A DNA stretch of 5,732 nt from an uncultured Roseburia sp. (GTDB lineage: Bacteria > Bacillota > Clostridia > Lachnospirales > Lachnospiraceae), in NCBI GenBank assembly GCA_945928585.1, contig CAMENQ010000165.1, positions 1 to 5,732 on the forward strand, given 5' to 3'. The translations under genes were made by a program, and so were the position numbers. This document shows positions 1 through 5,732 of the stretch, piece by piece; position 1 is the first letter of the stretch, and every line of letters begins with the position of its first letter. Below the pieces are notes generated by a model. It saw only the letters and a list, made by a program, of their open reading frames with translations. It ran no database searches and was not told the origin of the DNA.

Positions 1-638
1 ATGACCAGCTTACATCAAATTCACTTGAGATTTTTGCAAAACACTGGGAATCCATTCCAAAAGAAAAGAGAAATAATTACTGGTGTATAATTGCTAATTG
101 TGAAGATAAGAATGGAAAGCTCATAGGGAAAGGTTTTCCTGAAGATATTAATAATAATGCAAAAAAAGCCCAGAAATTTGCATTTAGTACTATTGGTGAA
201 AAGCATTACGGAATGAATGTCAGTGTCTTAAAGACAAAAAGGATATTTGATAATCCGCCGGAAGGTATTACATGGGTTTTTGAAAATGAGCTTTGGATTA
301 GATTTCAAAGAGAATATTCAAGTTGGTTCATAAATGAGTGTACAAGAGTTTATAATGATGATTCACCGTCAAGATACACATCTGTAAAGTCTGTATCAAA
401 AAGGGCACGTAACGATTACTATTATACACATATGAGAATTTTAAATAATACATTTGGCAAAGAAAAATGGCCGGTTAAGGTATGGATTAGAATGGGACTT
501 ATTACTGTATACAATGGCATTAATTCGGACCGTTCATTAAAATTAATTTGCAGTGATTGTAAATCTATATCAAATCGGTTATTATGCATATGTCTTTATC
601 TGCCGTGTGTGGTAAGAAAAATTGTAAAATCCAGATAA
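1..638 (+). CDS. Glycosyltransferase family 2, C-terminal part (cut by left edge)
   Basis: The reading frame is open from the left edge; the first whole codon is at 3-5 and the TAA stop is at 636-638, giving 211 visible residues. The fragment begins D-Q-L-T-S-N-S-L-E, and the split codon before it ends in AT, so it could encode Asp. This matches the D-D-x-L-T-x-N-S-L-E stretch at and after the DXD metal/nucleotide-binding motif of GT-A family 2 enzymes, so the missing part is the N-terminal nucleotide-binding half. Further supporting signs are F-E-N-E-L-W-I-R-F (residues 93-101), typical of the E-x-LW-R region of this family, then I-N-E-C-T-R-V-Y (110-117), matching the usual 'NE.lRiY' segment. 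The tail (190-211) is a hydrophobic then basic helix that may sit on the membrane. Role: transfer of an activated sugar to a lipid-linked glycan at the inner face of the membrane. Donor and acceptor cannot be read from this part. An ATG at 213 lies inside the gene and is not its start. Confidence 0.82.
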   Translation, partial: DQLTSNSLEIFAKHWESIPKEKRNNYWCIIANCEDKNGKLIGKGFPEDINNNAKKAQKFAFSTIGEKHYGMNVSVLKTKRIFDNPPEGITWVFENELWIRFQREYSSWFINECTRVYNDDSPSRYTSVKSVSKRARNDYYYTHMRILNNTFGKEKWPVKVWIRMGLITVYNGINSDRSLKLICSDCKSISNRLLCICLYLPCVVRKIVKSR

Positions 639-659
639 TATCGGAGGATTTAAATTTTT

Positions 660-1583
660 ATGAAGGTGCTTATTACGGGAGCCAATGGGTTTGTCGGAAA
701 AAATCTTTTGGATAGTCTGTTAAAGGATGATACAGAAATTGTTGCACTGGTAAGAGATAAATCAACATTGCAGCAATTTGACAATAAAGTAGTTGTAAAG
801 GAATGCCCAATGGCGGATTATGCTAACTTGGATGCATCAGATGAGGCGTTCTTTGGCATAGACATTATTTATCATTTTGCATGGGCAGCAACCTCCGGCA
901 ACGGAAGAGCTGATGTTAAGCTGCAGCTGCAAAATGTGGAAAGTACTTGTGAGCTAGTTAAGTTTGCACATAAAATAGGTTGTAAACGTTTTATAAATGC
1001 ATCTTCAATAATGGAATACGAAGCTATGAGCTATCTTATACAGGAAAAATGTAAGCCCGGAATGGGATACATATACAGTATAGCGAAGCTGTCCGCTGAT
1101 TTTATGGCAAAAGTATTGGCAGGTAATTATGGTATTTCTTACAGCGGAGTAATTATTTCAAATATATATGGTGCAGGTGAGCATTCGGCGAGATTTATAT
1201 ATACCGTTTTAAATAAAATGATGGAAAATATAGAGATTGAGCTTACACACGGAGAGCAGCTTTATGACTTTATATATATATCTGATGCTACAGATGCGAT
1301 AAAGTTGGTTGCAGAGTGTGGCTGTGCAGGCAGTGACTATTATATAGGAAATTCTGTACAGCGCAGATTGAAGGAATATGTGCTTGAAATGAAAGATGTA
1401 GCAGGAAGCACTTCTGAATTAAAATTTGGCAGTATTGATTTTAATGGCTCGATGAATGTGTATGATACAATAGATACTAAGAAAATGGAAAGAGAACTTA
1501 GTTTTATTCCAAAGATTAGCTTTGAACAGGGAATAAAGCTGCTTATATCTGACATAAATGGAGGCGATTGTCATAATGGGTAA
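660..1583 (+). CDS. NAD-dependent epimerase/dehydratase (extended SDR), nucleotide-sugar reductase or epimerase
   Basis: 307 residues, the usual length for extended short-chain dehydrogenases acting on nucleotide sugars. Seen: the Rossmann motif G7-A-N-G10-F-V-G13 directly after the first strand (MKVLIT), an N-A-S-S segment (residues 113-116) supplying the catalytic Ser, and the Tyr139-x-x-x-Lys143 pair (Y-S-I-A-K). Later come N-I-Y-G-A-G and D-F-I-Y-I-S-D-A-T-D-A-I, standard marks of the substrate-binding half. The start is fixed: an in-frame TAA sits at 651-653, and GGAGG at 643-647 lies 12 nt upstream of the ATG. The next gene, an RmlC-type epimerase, overlaps its 3' end by 8 nt, so the two are probably translated together and act in one pathway. 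The likely job is C4 reduction of the 4-keto-6-deoxy sugar released by the epimerase, as RmlD or 6-deoxytalose-forming reductases do. C4 epimerisation is the alternative. The exact product is not decidable from sequence. Cytoplasmic. Confidence 0.92.
   Translation: MKVLITGANGFVGKNLLDSLLKDDTEIVALVRDKSTLQQFDNKVVVKECPMADYANLDASDEAFFGIDIIYHFAWAATSGNGRADVKLQLQNVESTCELVKFAHKIGCKRFINASSIMEYEAMSYLIQEKCKPGMGYIYSIAKLSADFMAKVLAGNYGISYSGVIISNIYGAGEHSARFIYTVLNKMMENIEIELTHGEQLYDFIYISDATDAIKLVAECGCAGSDYYIGNSVQRRLKEYVLEMKDVAGSTSELKFGSIDFNGSMNVYDTIDTKKMERELSFIPKISFEQGIKLLISDINGGDCHNG
1560..1564 (+). promoter_or_regulatory. Ribosome binding site choosing the RmlC-like start
   Basis: GGAGG lies inside the last codons of the SDR gene, 11 nt before the ATG at 1576. 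It decides between two in-frame starts: the ATG at 1558 has no purine-rich site in front of it and actually overlaps this GGAGG, while the ATG at 1576 is properly placed behind it. Confidence 0.75.
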
Positions 1584-2142
1584 TTTTGGAATAAAGTCAG
1601 CAGAAATTGAAGATGTTAAGATTATTGAGCCTTTTTTTGTTGAAGACGAGAGAGGATATTTTGTAAAAAGCATAGAGAAAGATGTGTACAAGTCATTTGG
1701 ACTGGATTTGGATATTTTTGAGGAGTTTGAAACCTATTCAAAAAAGGATGTCATCAGAGGACTACATTTTCAGACAAAAAATCCTCAGACAAAAATAGTA
1801 AGAGTAATAACCGGATCAGTATATGATGTGGTTGTGGATTTAAGAAGCAATTCACCTACATTCGGAAAATGGTGTGGCTTTGAACTCTCTGACAAAAATA
1901 AAAACAGTGTTTGGATTCCTGCAGGTTTTGCACACGGATTCAGAGCTTTGTCTGATGATGTTATTATGTCATATAAATGTATTGGGAAATATGAAAAGGG
2001 ATATGACACGGGAATAATATGGAATGACAAGACGCTTAATATTGAATGGGGTATAGACAATCCTATTGTTTCAGAAAAAGACAGTAAGCTGATGAGTTTT
2101 TCAGAGTATAAGGCTGCATACTGTAAAGGAAGTTGTAACTGA
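1576..2142 (+). CDS. rmlC: RmlC-family nucleotide-sugar 3,5-epimerase (dTDP-4-dehydrorhamnose 3,5-epimerase-like)
   Basis: 188 residues from the ATG at 1576 (M-G-N-F-G-I-K), the normal size of RmlC, a cupin-fold enzyme that epimerises C3 and C5 of 4-keto-6-deoxy-hexose nucleotides. Seen: D-E-R26-G-Y-F; R-G-L-H64-F-Q with the catalytic base His64; Lys73; V-Y-D84-V-V-V-D88-L-R; S-P-T-F-G; I-P-A-G-F-A-H120-G-F; Tyr133-Lys134, with Tyr133 the expected acid; Tyr139, the base-stacking position; W-N-D; and S-E-K-D169. The catalytic set looks intact. Odd: where Salmonella RmlC (recalled from memory) has F-x-Q-D-N-H-S before R-G-L-H, this protein has I-F-E-E-F-E-T-Y. The Glu of R-G-x-F-x-E is Lys31, and the usual later Glu is Asp144. 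These are substrate-contact positions, so the nucleotide or sugar may not be dTDP-4-keto-6-deoxyglucose. An upstream in-frame ATG at 1558 would add six residues but lacks a ribosome site. The start overlaps the SDR stop by 8 nt, which suggests coupled translation. Confidence 0.9.
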   Translation: MGNFGIKSAEIEDVKIIEPFFVEDERGYFVKSIEKDVYKSFGLDLDIFEEFETYSKKDVIRGLHFQTKNPQTKIVRVITGSVYDVVVDLRSNSPTFGKWCGFELSDKNKNSVWIPAGFAHGFRALSDDVIMSYKCIGKYEKGYDTGIIWNDKTLNIEWGIDNPIVSEKDSKLMSFSEYKAAYCKGSCN

Positions 2143-2147
2143 TGTTG

Positions 2148-2181
2148 TTCATCAAAGCCGGTAGTAACGGCATTTGATAAA
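2148..2181 (+). other. Imperfect hairpin in the rmlC-GT intergenic gap
   Basis: The left arm ATCAAAGCCG (2151-2160) pairs with the right arm CGGC (2168-2171) plus TTTGAT (2173-2178). The A at 2172 is bulged and the loop is GTAGTAA (2161-2167). Beyond one C/A mismatch, two more T-A pairs extend the base to 2148/2181. The following sequence AAAATATTTTC is not a run of T, so this is not a classical intrinsic terminator on either strand. It may act as an mRNA processing, stability or attenuation element between the sugar-modifying pair and the downstream genes. The 78-nt gap is otherwise empty apart from the ribosome site at 2210-2214. Confidence 0.6.
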
Positions 2182-2209
2182 ATATTTTCAGTACATAATG
2201 CAAATAGTC

Positions 2210-2214
2210 AGGAG
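2210..2214 (+). promoter_or_regulatory. Ribosome binding site of the GT-B glycosyltransferase
   Basis: AGGAG lies 6 nt before the ATG at 2221. It is the one strong site in the operon that lies wholly outside the preceding gene and well past its stop, so this gene can start translation independently of rmlC. Confidence 0.75.
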
Positions 2215-2220
2215 AAATAG

Positions 2221-3210
2221 ATGAGTTTATCAAAAATATATTCATTAAGGGGATTTAAAGAGGCACCATTCAGGGATATTGTTTATGAGTGGGAAGACAA
2301 GTTAAGTGAACTTATGGGTCTTGATGTTATCAGTCTTGATGAAAAATGGGGGAAATCCTGCGAGGTATATAATAAATATTTAAGATTAAAGAAGTTCAGA
2401 AAACTGAATGTCTCAAAACCATATGGCATTGCATTTGTATTGGGAGTATATGAACTTGTATACATAAAGCGACTTAATTGTTTTCCTATATTTTTAGATT
2501 TATGGAATGCAGACTTCCGCTTTTTACTGAGAAATATGGGGACCAAACATCCATATGCGGTGACATCACTGGATGTATATGAAAAGATTAAAAGGTTGCA
2601 GCCAAAAAGTAAGGTCTACTATCTGCCGCTGATGATTTCTGATTCGTGGGTTACAAATGAGGTGCCACAAAAAGAGTATGATGTGATACAGATGGGAAGA
2701 AAAAATGAAGTGTTGCATCAGTTTATGCTTAGGTATGCTAAAGAGCATCCGGGTACAGAGTATGTATATTCGGAGCAGGGAAAATCGGATGGCAATCTGC
2801 ACTATGTATCAACTGACGGAAGAAACATAAGTGACGTAGTTACCAGAGGTGATTATAAGGATATGCTATGCAAAGCAAAGATTAGCCTTGTATCATCACC
2901 GGGAATGGATAATTCCAGAAAATGTGCAGAAGATATTGACTTTCCGACACCGCGCTTTTATGAGTGTGCAACTCAGTACAGCTATATGGTAGGAAGATAC
3001 AGTGACCACAAGGAGTTTGTAGTACAGGGAGTGGATAAGGTATGTCCTAATATAGCTGATTACAGTCAGTTTGAAGGTGTGATTAATAAGTATATTAGTT
3101 CAGATGACTTTTTACTAAAGAAGGAGTATGACGAATTTATTGGTACTCATGTTACATCGGCATGGATGAGTAAGCTTAATGCAATTATCAAAGAATTGGA
3201 GAACAGGTGA
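2221..3210 (+). CDS. GT-B-fold glycosyltransferase (family 1/4-like)
   Basis: 329 residues. The start is certain because an in-frame TAG (2218-2220) directly precedes the ATG, and AGGAG is correctly spaced upstream. The N-terminal half has an alternating strand/helix pattern with F-L-D-L-W (residues 91-95), a D-x-W segment common before the interdomain cleft of family 1/4-type enzymes. The linker reads Y-Y-L-P-L. The C-terminal Rossmann-like domain starts near Y-D-V-I-Q-M-G-R (153-160), and holds S-L-V-S-S-P-G (222-228). It then has F-P-T-P-R-F-Y-E248-C-A, the usual position of the donor-binding Glu at the start of the 'TPR-x-E' helix, followed by a Y-S-D-H-K-E-F strand-loop. No signal peptide or membrane span is seen, so it is cytoplasmic or peripheral. 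Its stop shares one base with the start of the flavoprotein gene (TGATG), which suggests that the pair works together, perhaps with the transferase using the flavoprotein's product. The donor sugar is unknown. It is shorter and more divergent than typical GT4 enzymes, so the family number is tentative. Confidence 0.8.
   Translation: MSLSKIYSLRGFKEAPFRDIVYEWEDKLSELMGLDVISLDEKWGKSCEVYNKYLRLKKFRKLNVSKPYGIAFVLGVYELVYIKRLNCFPIFLDLWNADFRFLLRNMGTKHPYAVTSLDVYEKIKRLQPKSKVYYLPLMISDSWVTNEVPQKEYDVIQMGRKNEVLHQFMLRYAKEHPGTEYVYSEQGKSDGNLHYVSTDGRNISDVVTRGDYKDMLCKAKISLVSSPGMDNSRKCAEDIDFPTPRFYECATQYSYMVGRYSDHKEFVVQGVDKVCPNIADYSQFEGVINKYISSDDFLLKKEYDEFIGTHVTSAWMSKLNAIIKELENR
3198..3201 (+). promoter_or_regulatory. 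Ribosome binding site choosing the flavoprotein start
   Basis: GGAG within the last codons of the glycosyltransferase lies 8 nt before the ATG at 3210. This favours ATG 3210 over the in-frame GTG at 3207, which would add one residue. The stop and start share an A (TGATG, 3208-3212), the layout of termination-reinitiation coupling. Confidence 0.65.
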
Positions 3211-4427
3211 TGAAATATTTGATATTAGGAGCCGGACCGGCAGGATTAACATTGGCAAATATGTTAAAACAGGCAGGTGAAGACTCATTTCTTGTCATAG
3301 AAAAGGAAAGTGTTGCAGGCGGTCTGTGCCGTTCTGTTGATGTTGATGGCACACCGTTTGACATTGGCGGAGGACATTTTTTGGATGTAAGGCGTCCGGA
3401 TGTGAATGAATTTCTGTTTAAATTTATGCCTGAAGACGAATGGAATATATTTGACAGGGATAGTCGGATAAGTGTATGCGGGCAGATGATTCATCATCCT
3501 ATGGAGGCAAACATTTGGGAGATGGACTTAATGCAGCAGGTTGATTATTTAAAATCAATTGCAGTAGCAGGCTGCAACACAGGGAAGGAAATGCCTGAAC
3601 ATTTTATAGATTGGATTAATTGGAAACTGGGAGACAGAATTGCAGCAGATTATATGATTCCATATAATAAGAAAATGTTTGCGGACGAGTTAAATGAGCT
3701 TGGAACATACTGGCTGGAAAAGCTGCCTAATGTCAGCTTTGAAGACACGTTATTAAGCTGTCTGACGAAAAAGGCCTATGGAAAACAGCCGGGGCATGCA
3801 AGATTTTATTATCCTAAAAAATATGGATATGGTGAGCTGTGGCTTAGGATGGCTGAAGCAATAAAGGATAATATTGTATATAATTCCGCTGTTTCAAAAA
3901 TGGATTGTGCAAACAGGATAGTACAGACAGAGGACGGAGCAAATTATTCGGCAGATTATATTATAACAACTATTCCGTGGAATTCATTCAGGGAATTAAT
4001 TGGTATGCCTGATAATATAAGAGAATCAAAGGAGCAGTTGAAACACAGCTCTGTAGAAACAAGATATTTTGATAAAAATCTGGATACGGAGGCACAATGG
4101 ATATACTATCCTGATGAGAATCTGCCGTATCACAGAATACTTGTAAGGCATAATTTCTGTACAGGAAGCAGAGGATACTGGACTGAAACAAGAAAAGAGA
4201 GGGTAGATATGTTTAATGAGAAGGATAAGAAAAGATTCTCTTATCTCAATGAATATGCATATCCGCTCAATACAGTAAGTAAGCCTGCTGCTATTAAGAA
4301 CTTACTGGACTGGAGTAAAGAACATAATATTATAGGCTTGGGACGTTGGGGTGAACATCAGCACTACAATTCGGATGTTGTTGTTGCATTGGCAATGGAG
4401 CTGGCTGAAAGTTTGTTAAACAGGTAA
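3210..4427 (+). CDS. FAD flavoprotein resembling UDP-galactopyranose mutase (nucleotide-sugar ring mutase candidate)
   Basis: 405 residues. Seen: the FAD Rossmann motif G7-A-G9-P-A-G12, Glu31 at the end of strand 2 (V-I-E-K) for the ribose, A-G-G-L-C-R (residues 36-41), and F-D-I-G-G-G-H56-F. The last is the G-x-H segment facing the flavin in mutases and related oxidases. The C-terminal FAD segment is G-L-G-R379-W-G. Compared from memory with Aspergillus UDP-galactopyranose mutase, the same blocks occur in order: P-E-D-E-W then R-I-S-x-x-x-G-Q; D-W-I-N-W-K-L-G; M-I-P-Y-N-x-K; F-Y-Y-P-K; W-I-Y-Y-P-D-E-N-L-P-Y-H-R309. Role inferred: redox-neutral pyranose-to-furanose isomerisation of a nucleotide sugar in the cytoplasm, feeding the coupled glycosyltransferase. 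Odd: the fungal phosphate-binding Arg of M-R-P-Y-N is Ile150 here, while the second Arg (309) is kept, so substrate or activity may differ. Automatic annotation would probably call it protoporphyrinogen oxidase or amine oxidoreductase; the polysaccharide setting argues against haem synthesis. Confidence 0.8.
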   Translation: MKYLILGAGPAGLTLANMLKQAGEDSFLVIEKESVAGGLCRSVDVDGTPFDIGGGHFLDVRRPDVNEFLFKFMPEDEWNIFDRDSRISVCGQMIHHPMEANIWEMDLMQQVDYLKSIAVAGCNTGKEMPEHFIDWINWKLGDRIAADYMIPYNKKMFADELNELGTYWLEKLPNVSFEDTLLSCLTKKAYGKQPGHARFYYPKKYGYGELWLRMAEAIKDNIVYNSAVSKMDCANRIVQTEDGANYSADYIITTIPWNSFRELIGMPDNIRESKEQLKHSSVETRYFDKNLDTEAQWIYYPDENLPYHRILVRHNFCTGSRGYWTETRKERVDMFNEKDKKRFSYLNEYAYPLNTVSKPAAIKNLLDWSKEHNIIGLGRWGEHQHYNSDVVVALAMELAESLLNR

Positions 4428-4432
4428 AAAAT

Positions 4433-5732
4433 ATGGGAAATGGCTCGATAAAGAAATATGTATTAATTAATGCATTTTCTAAATATTCCATTGTAATAAT
4501 GAATATATTTTTTTCAGCGGCGCTTGCAAGAATTCTTACGCCGTCTGATTATGGAATAGTAGCAGTTGTTACAATATTTACAACATTTTTTCTGCGTATT
4601 TCAGATATGGGGTTCGGCTCTGCAGTAATACAAAGGCAGGATTTAAACAGTGAAGATGTAAATGAAATATATAGCTTTACATTTTATATAGCGCTTATCC
4701 TTGGAGTGTTATTTGCGGCATTGGGGGTTCCCATATCTTTATTTTATAAAAATAACGTATATGTACCAATATGTTTGCTATTAAGTGTATCTGTATTCTT
4801 TAATACGCTCAACATGATTCCTAACTCAGTTTTACTGAGGGACAAGTTATTTAAGAAAGTAGCAGTAAGAAATTTTCTTGTCAATATAATTGGATTTGCA
4901 GCGGCAATTTTAATGGCACTGGCCGGATGTAAATATTATTCTCTTATTGCACAGTCAATAATTGCCGCTATATTAAATTATCTGTGGAATAATCATACCG
5001 CAAAATTAAGATTTAGATTCAGGTCTTCATTTACCGCAGTGAAAAAGGTTACAGGATACAGCATGTTTCAGTTTGCCTTCAATTGGGTAAATTATTTTGA
5101 AACAAATGCAGACAACATTTTAATAGGAACTATGATGGGAAGTACGCCGCTGGCTTATTACGACAAGGCATACAGATTATTGGAATATCCCGTTGGGAAT
5201 CTTGCCGGAGTAATAACACCGGTATTACATCCTGTATTAAAAGATTATCAGAATCAGAAGAAAATTTTGCTGAAAAAATATATTGATATACAAAAAATAT
5301 TGTCGCTGTTGTCAGTAATTATTGTTGCAGTCTGCTTTACATGCAGCAGGGAGATAATAGCCATAATGTTTGGCAGTCAGTGGGGCAATGCAGTGTTAGC
5401 ATTTCAGCTTCTCAGTATATCTATATATCCTAAGATGTTAATGAGTACATCAGGGATTGTGTACTGTAGTATAGGAAATACAAAACTTCTTTTTGTTGCA
5501 GGTGTAATCAATGCGGTAAACACAGTGGTATGGATTTTGCTGGGAATATGTCAGGGGGATATCGCAATTGTAGCACTTTTTGTATCTTTTGCTAACTGGA
5601 TTAATATGATACTTACATTTTCTATATTAATATCAAAGGGATTTAAGGAAAGTGTCGTGGCATTTTTTGGAAAATTTGCAAAAGATATTGCTTTTATGGG
5701 GATAGTAACAGCATTGATATATATTGTTTCAG
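4433..5732 (+). CDS. MOP-superfamily polysaccharide flippase (Wzx/WzxC/TuaB-like), cut by right edge
   Basis: The frame is open from the ATG at 4433 to the window end: 433 codons plus one base, with no stop. Members of this family are commonly about 480 residues, so most of the protein is seen. It flips lipid-linked oligosaccharide repeat units across the cytoplasmic membrane. Evidence: a short charged N-terminus, then many hydrophobic segments (roughly residues 14-32, 42-58, 82-104, 110-128, 147-166, 170-186, 289-305, 322-345, 352-372, 375-400 and 415-432). Family marks include L-A-R-I-L-T-P-S-D-Y-G-I (31-42), D-M-G-F-G-S-A-V-I-Q (58-67), N-A-D-N-I-L-I-G-T-M-M-G (225-236) and a Y-Y-D-K-A-Y-R-L segment (242-249) followed by P-V. 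These are typical of the WzxC/TuaB branch. Only 5 nt separate it from the preceding stop. Its ribosome site is weak (AGG at 4422-4424, 8 nt upstream), so it may depend on coupled translation. It is nearly free of long charged loops apart from one around 267-288. Confidence 0.9.
   Translation, partial: MGNGSIKKYVLINAFSKYSIVIMNIFFSAALARILTPSDYGIVAVVTIFTTFFLRISDMGFGSAVIQRQDLNSEDVNEIYSFTFYIALILGVLFAALGVPISLFYKNNVYVPICLLLSVSVFFNTLNMIPNSVLLRDKLFKKVAVRNFLVNIIGFAAAILMALAGCKYYSLIAQSIIAAILNYLWNNHTAKLRFRFRSSFTAVKKVTGYSMFQFAFNWVNYFETNADNILIGTMMGSTPLAYYDKAYRLLEYPVGNLAGVITPVLHPVLKDYQNQKKILLKKYIDIQKILSLLSVIIVAVCFTCSREIIAIMFGSQWGNAVLAFQLLSISIYPKMLMSTSGIVYCSIGNTKLLFVAGVINAVNTVVWILLGICQGDIAIVALFVSFANWINMILTFSILISKGFKESVVAFFGKFAKDIAFMGIVTALIYIVS

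Noticed and set aside
213..638. Complete small gene starting at the ATG at 213
   Set aside because: The same frame is open without interruption back to the window start and encodes family 2 glycosyltransferase sequence before that ATG, so it is an internal methionine of a gene cut by the edge.
1266..1282. TATATATATA run in the SDR gene
   Set aside because: It encodes the standard D-F-I-Y-I-S-D segment with Ile ATA and Tyr TAT codons; no independent structure.
1558..1575. Six-residue longer N-terminus for the RmlC-like protein
   Set aside because: No ribosome site stands before the ATG at 1558; GGAGG at 1560-1564 is placed for the ATG at 1576, whose product also matches the normal RmlC start.
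1770..1795. Direct repeat TCAGACAAAAA at 1770-1780 and 1785-1795
   Set aside because: It is in frame (F-Q-T-K-N / P-Q-T-K-I) and covers a normal RmlC loop after R-G-L-H-F-Q; it is explained by the two similar peptide segments and AT-rich codon use.
2148..2190. Intrinsic terminator after rmlC
   Set aside because: The stem is followed by AAAATATTTTC, not a T-run, on the + strand, and the other side gives no T-run on the minus strand.
2174..2199. Promoter in the intergenic gap: TTGATA (2174-2179) with CATAAT (2194-2199)
   Set aside because: Each box is close to consensus but the spacing is only 14 nt, too short for a standard sigma-70/sigma-A promoter; the -35 also lies inside the hairpin arm.
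21..2802. Several minus-strand open frames of 60-91 codons (for example 1419-1691 and 1785-2060)
   Set aside because: All lie opposite well-supported + strand genes, lack recognisable domains, and are shadows of AT-rich coding sequence.
4221..4250. Inverted repeat GATAAG/CTTATC with purine-rich flanks
   Set aside because: Only about 7 bp with a 10-nt loop inside the flavoprotein coding region; expected by chance in AT-rich DNA.

Overview
The window is a gap-free stretch of a cell-surface polysaccharide (capsule, exopolysaccharide or wall glycan) biosynthesis cluster. All six genes lie on the + strand and read as one operon. The DNA is AT-rich, with frequent ATA (Ile) and AGA (Arg) codons and clear GGAGG-type ribosome binding sites. 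This fits a low-GC Firmicute, most likely a clostridial or Lachnospiraceae-like gut anaerobe. It argues against Bacteroidota, which rarely use Shine-Dalgarno sites. The taxonomic call is inference, because no marker gene is present.

Layout: (1) 1-638, the C-terminal part of a family 2 glycosyltransferase, cut by the left edge at about its DXD motif. (2) 660-1583, an extended-SDR NAD(P)-dependent epimerase/reductase. (3) 1576-2142, an RmlC-family nucleotide-sugar 3,5-epimerase overlapping the SDR by 8 nt. (4) 2143-2220, the only intergenic gap of note, holding an imperfect 10-bp hairpin. (5) 2221-3210, a GT-B-fold glycosyltransferase. (6) 3210-4427, an FAD flavoprotein sharing its TGATG junction with the glycosyltransferase; it resembles UDP-galactopyranose mutases of the eukaryotic/fungal type. 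(7) 4433 to the right edge, a MOP-superfamily (Wzx-like) repeat-unit flippase that is still open at the end of the window.

How they may work together: the SDR and the RmlC-like epimerase could turn a 4-keto-6-deoxy-hexose nucleotide, made elsewhere, into a finished 6-deoxy sugar. The flavoprotein could contract a pyranose to a furanose. The two glycosyltransferases would build the lipid-linked repeat unit, and the flippase would move it across the membrane. No RmlA, RmlB or RmlD is present here, and the RmlC homologue has lost several residues normally used to hold dTDP-sugar. The sugar may therefore not be ordinary dTDP-L-rhamnose. The most interesting points are the mutase-like flavoprotein, the altered RmlC substrate site, and the hairpin between the sugar-making pair and the GT/mutase pair. 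No mobile element, RNA gene, CRISPR array or intrinsic terminator was seen.
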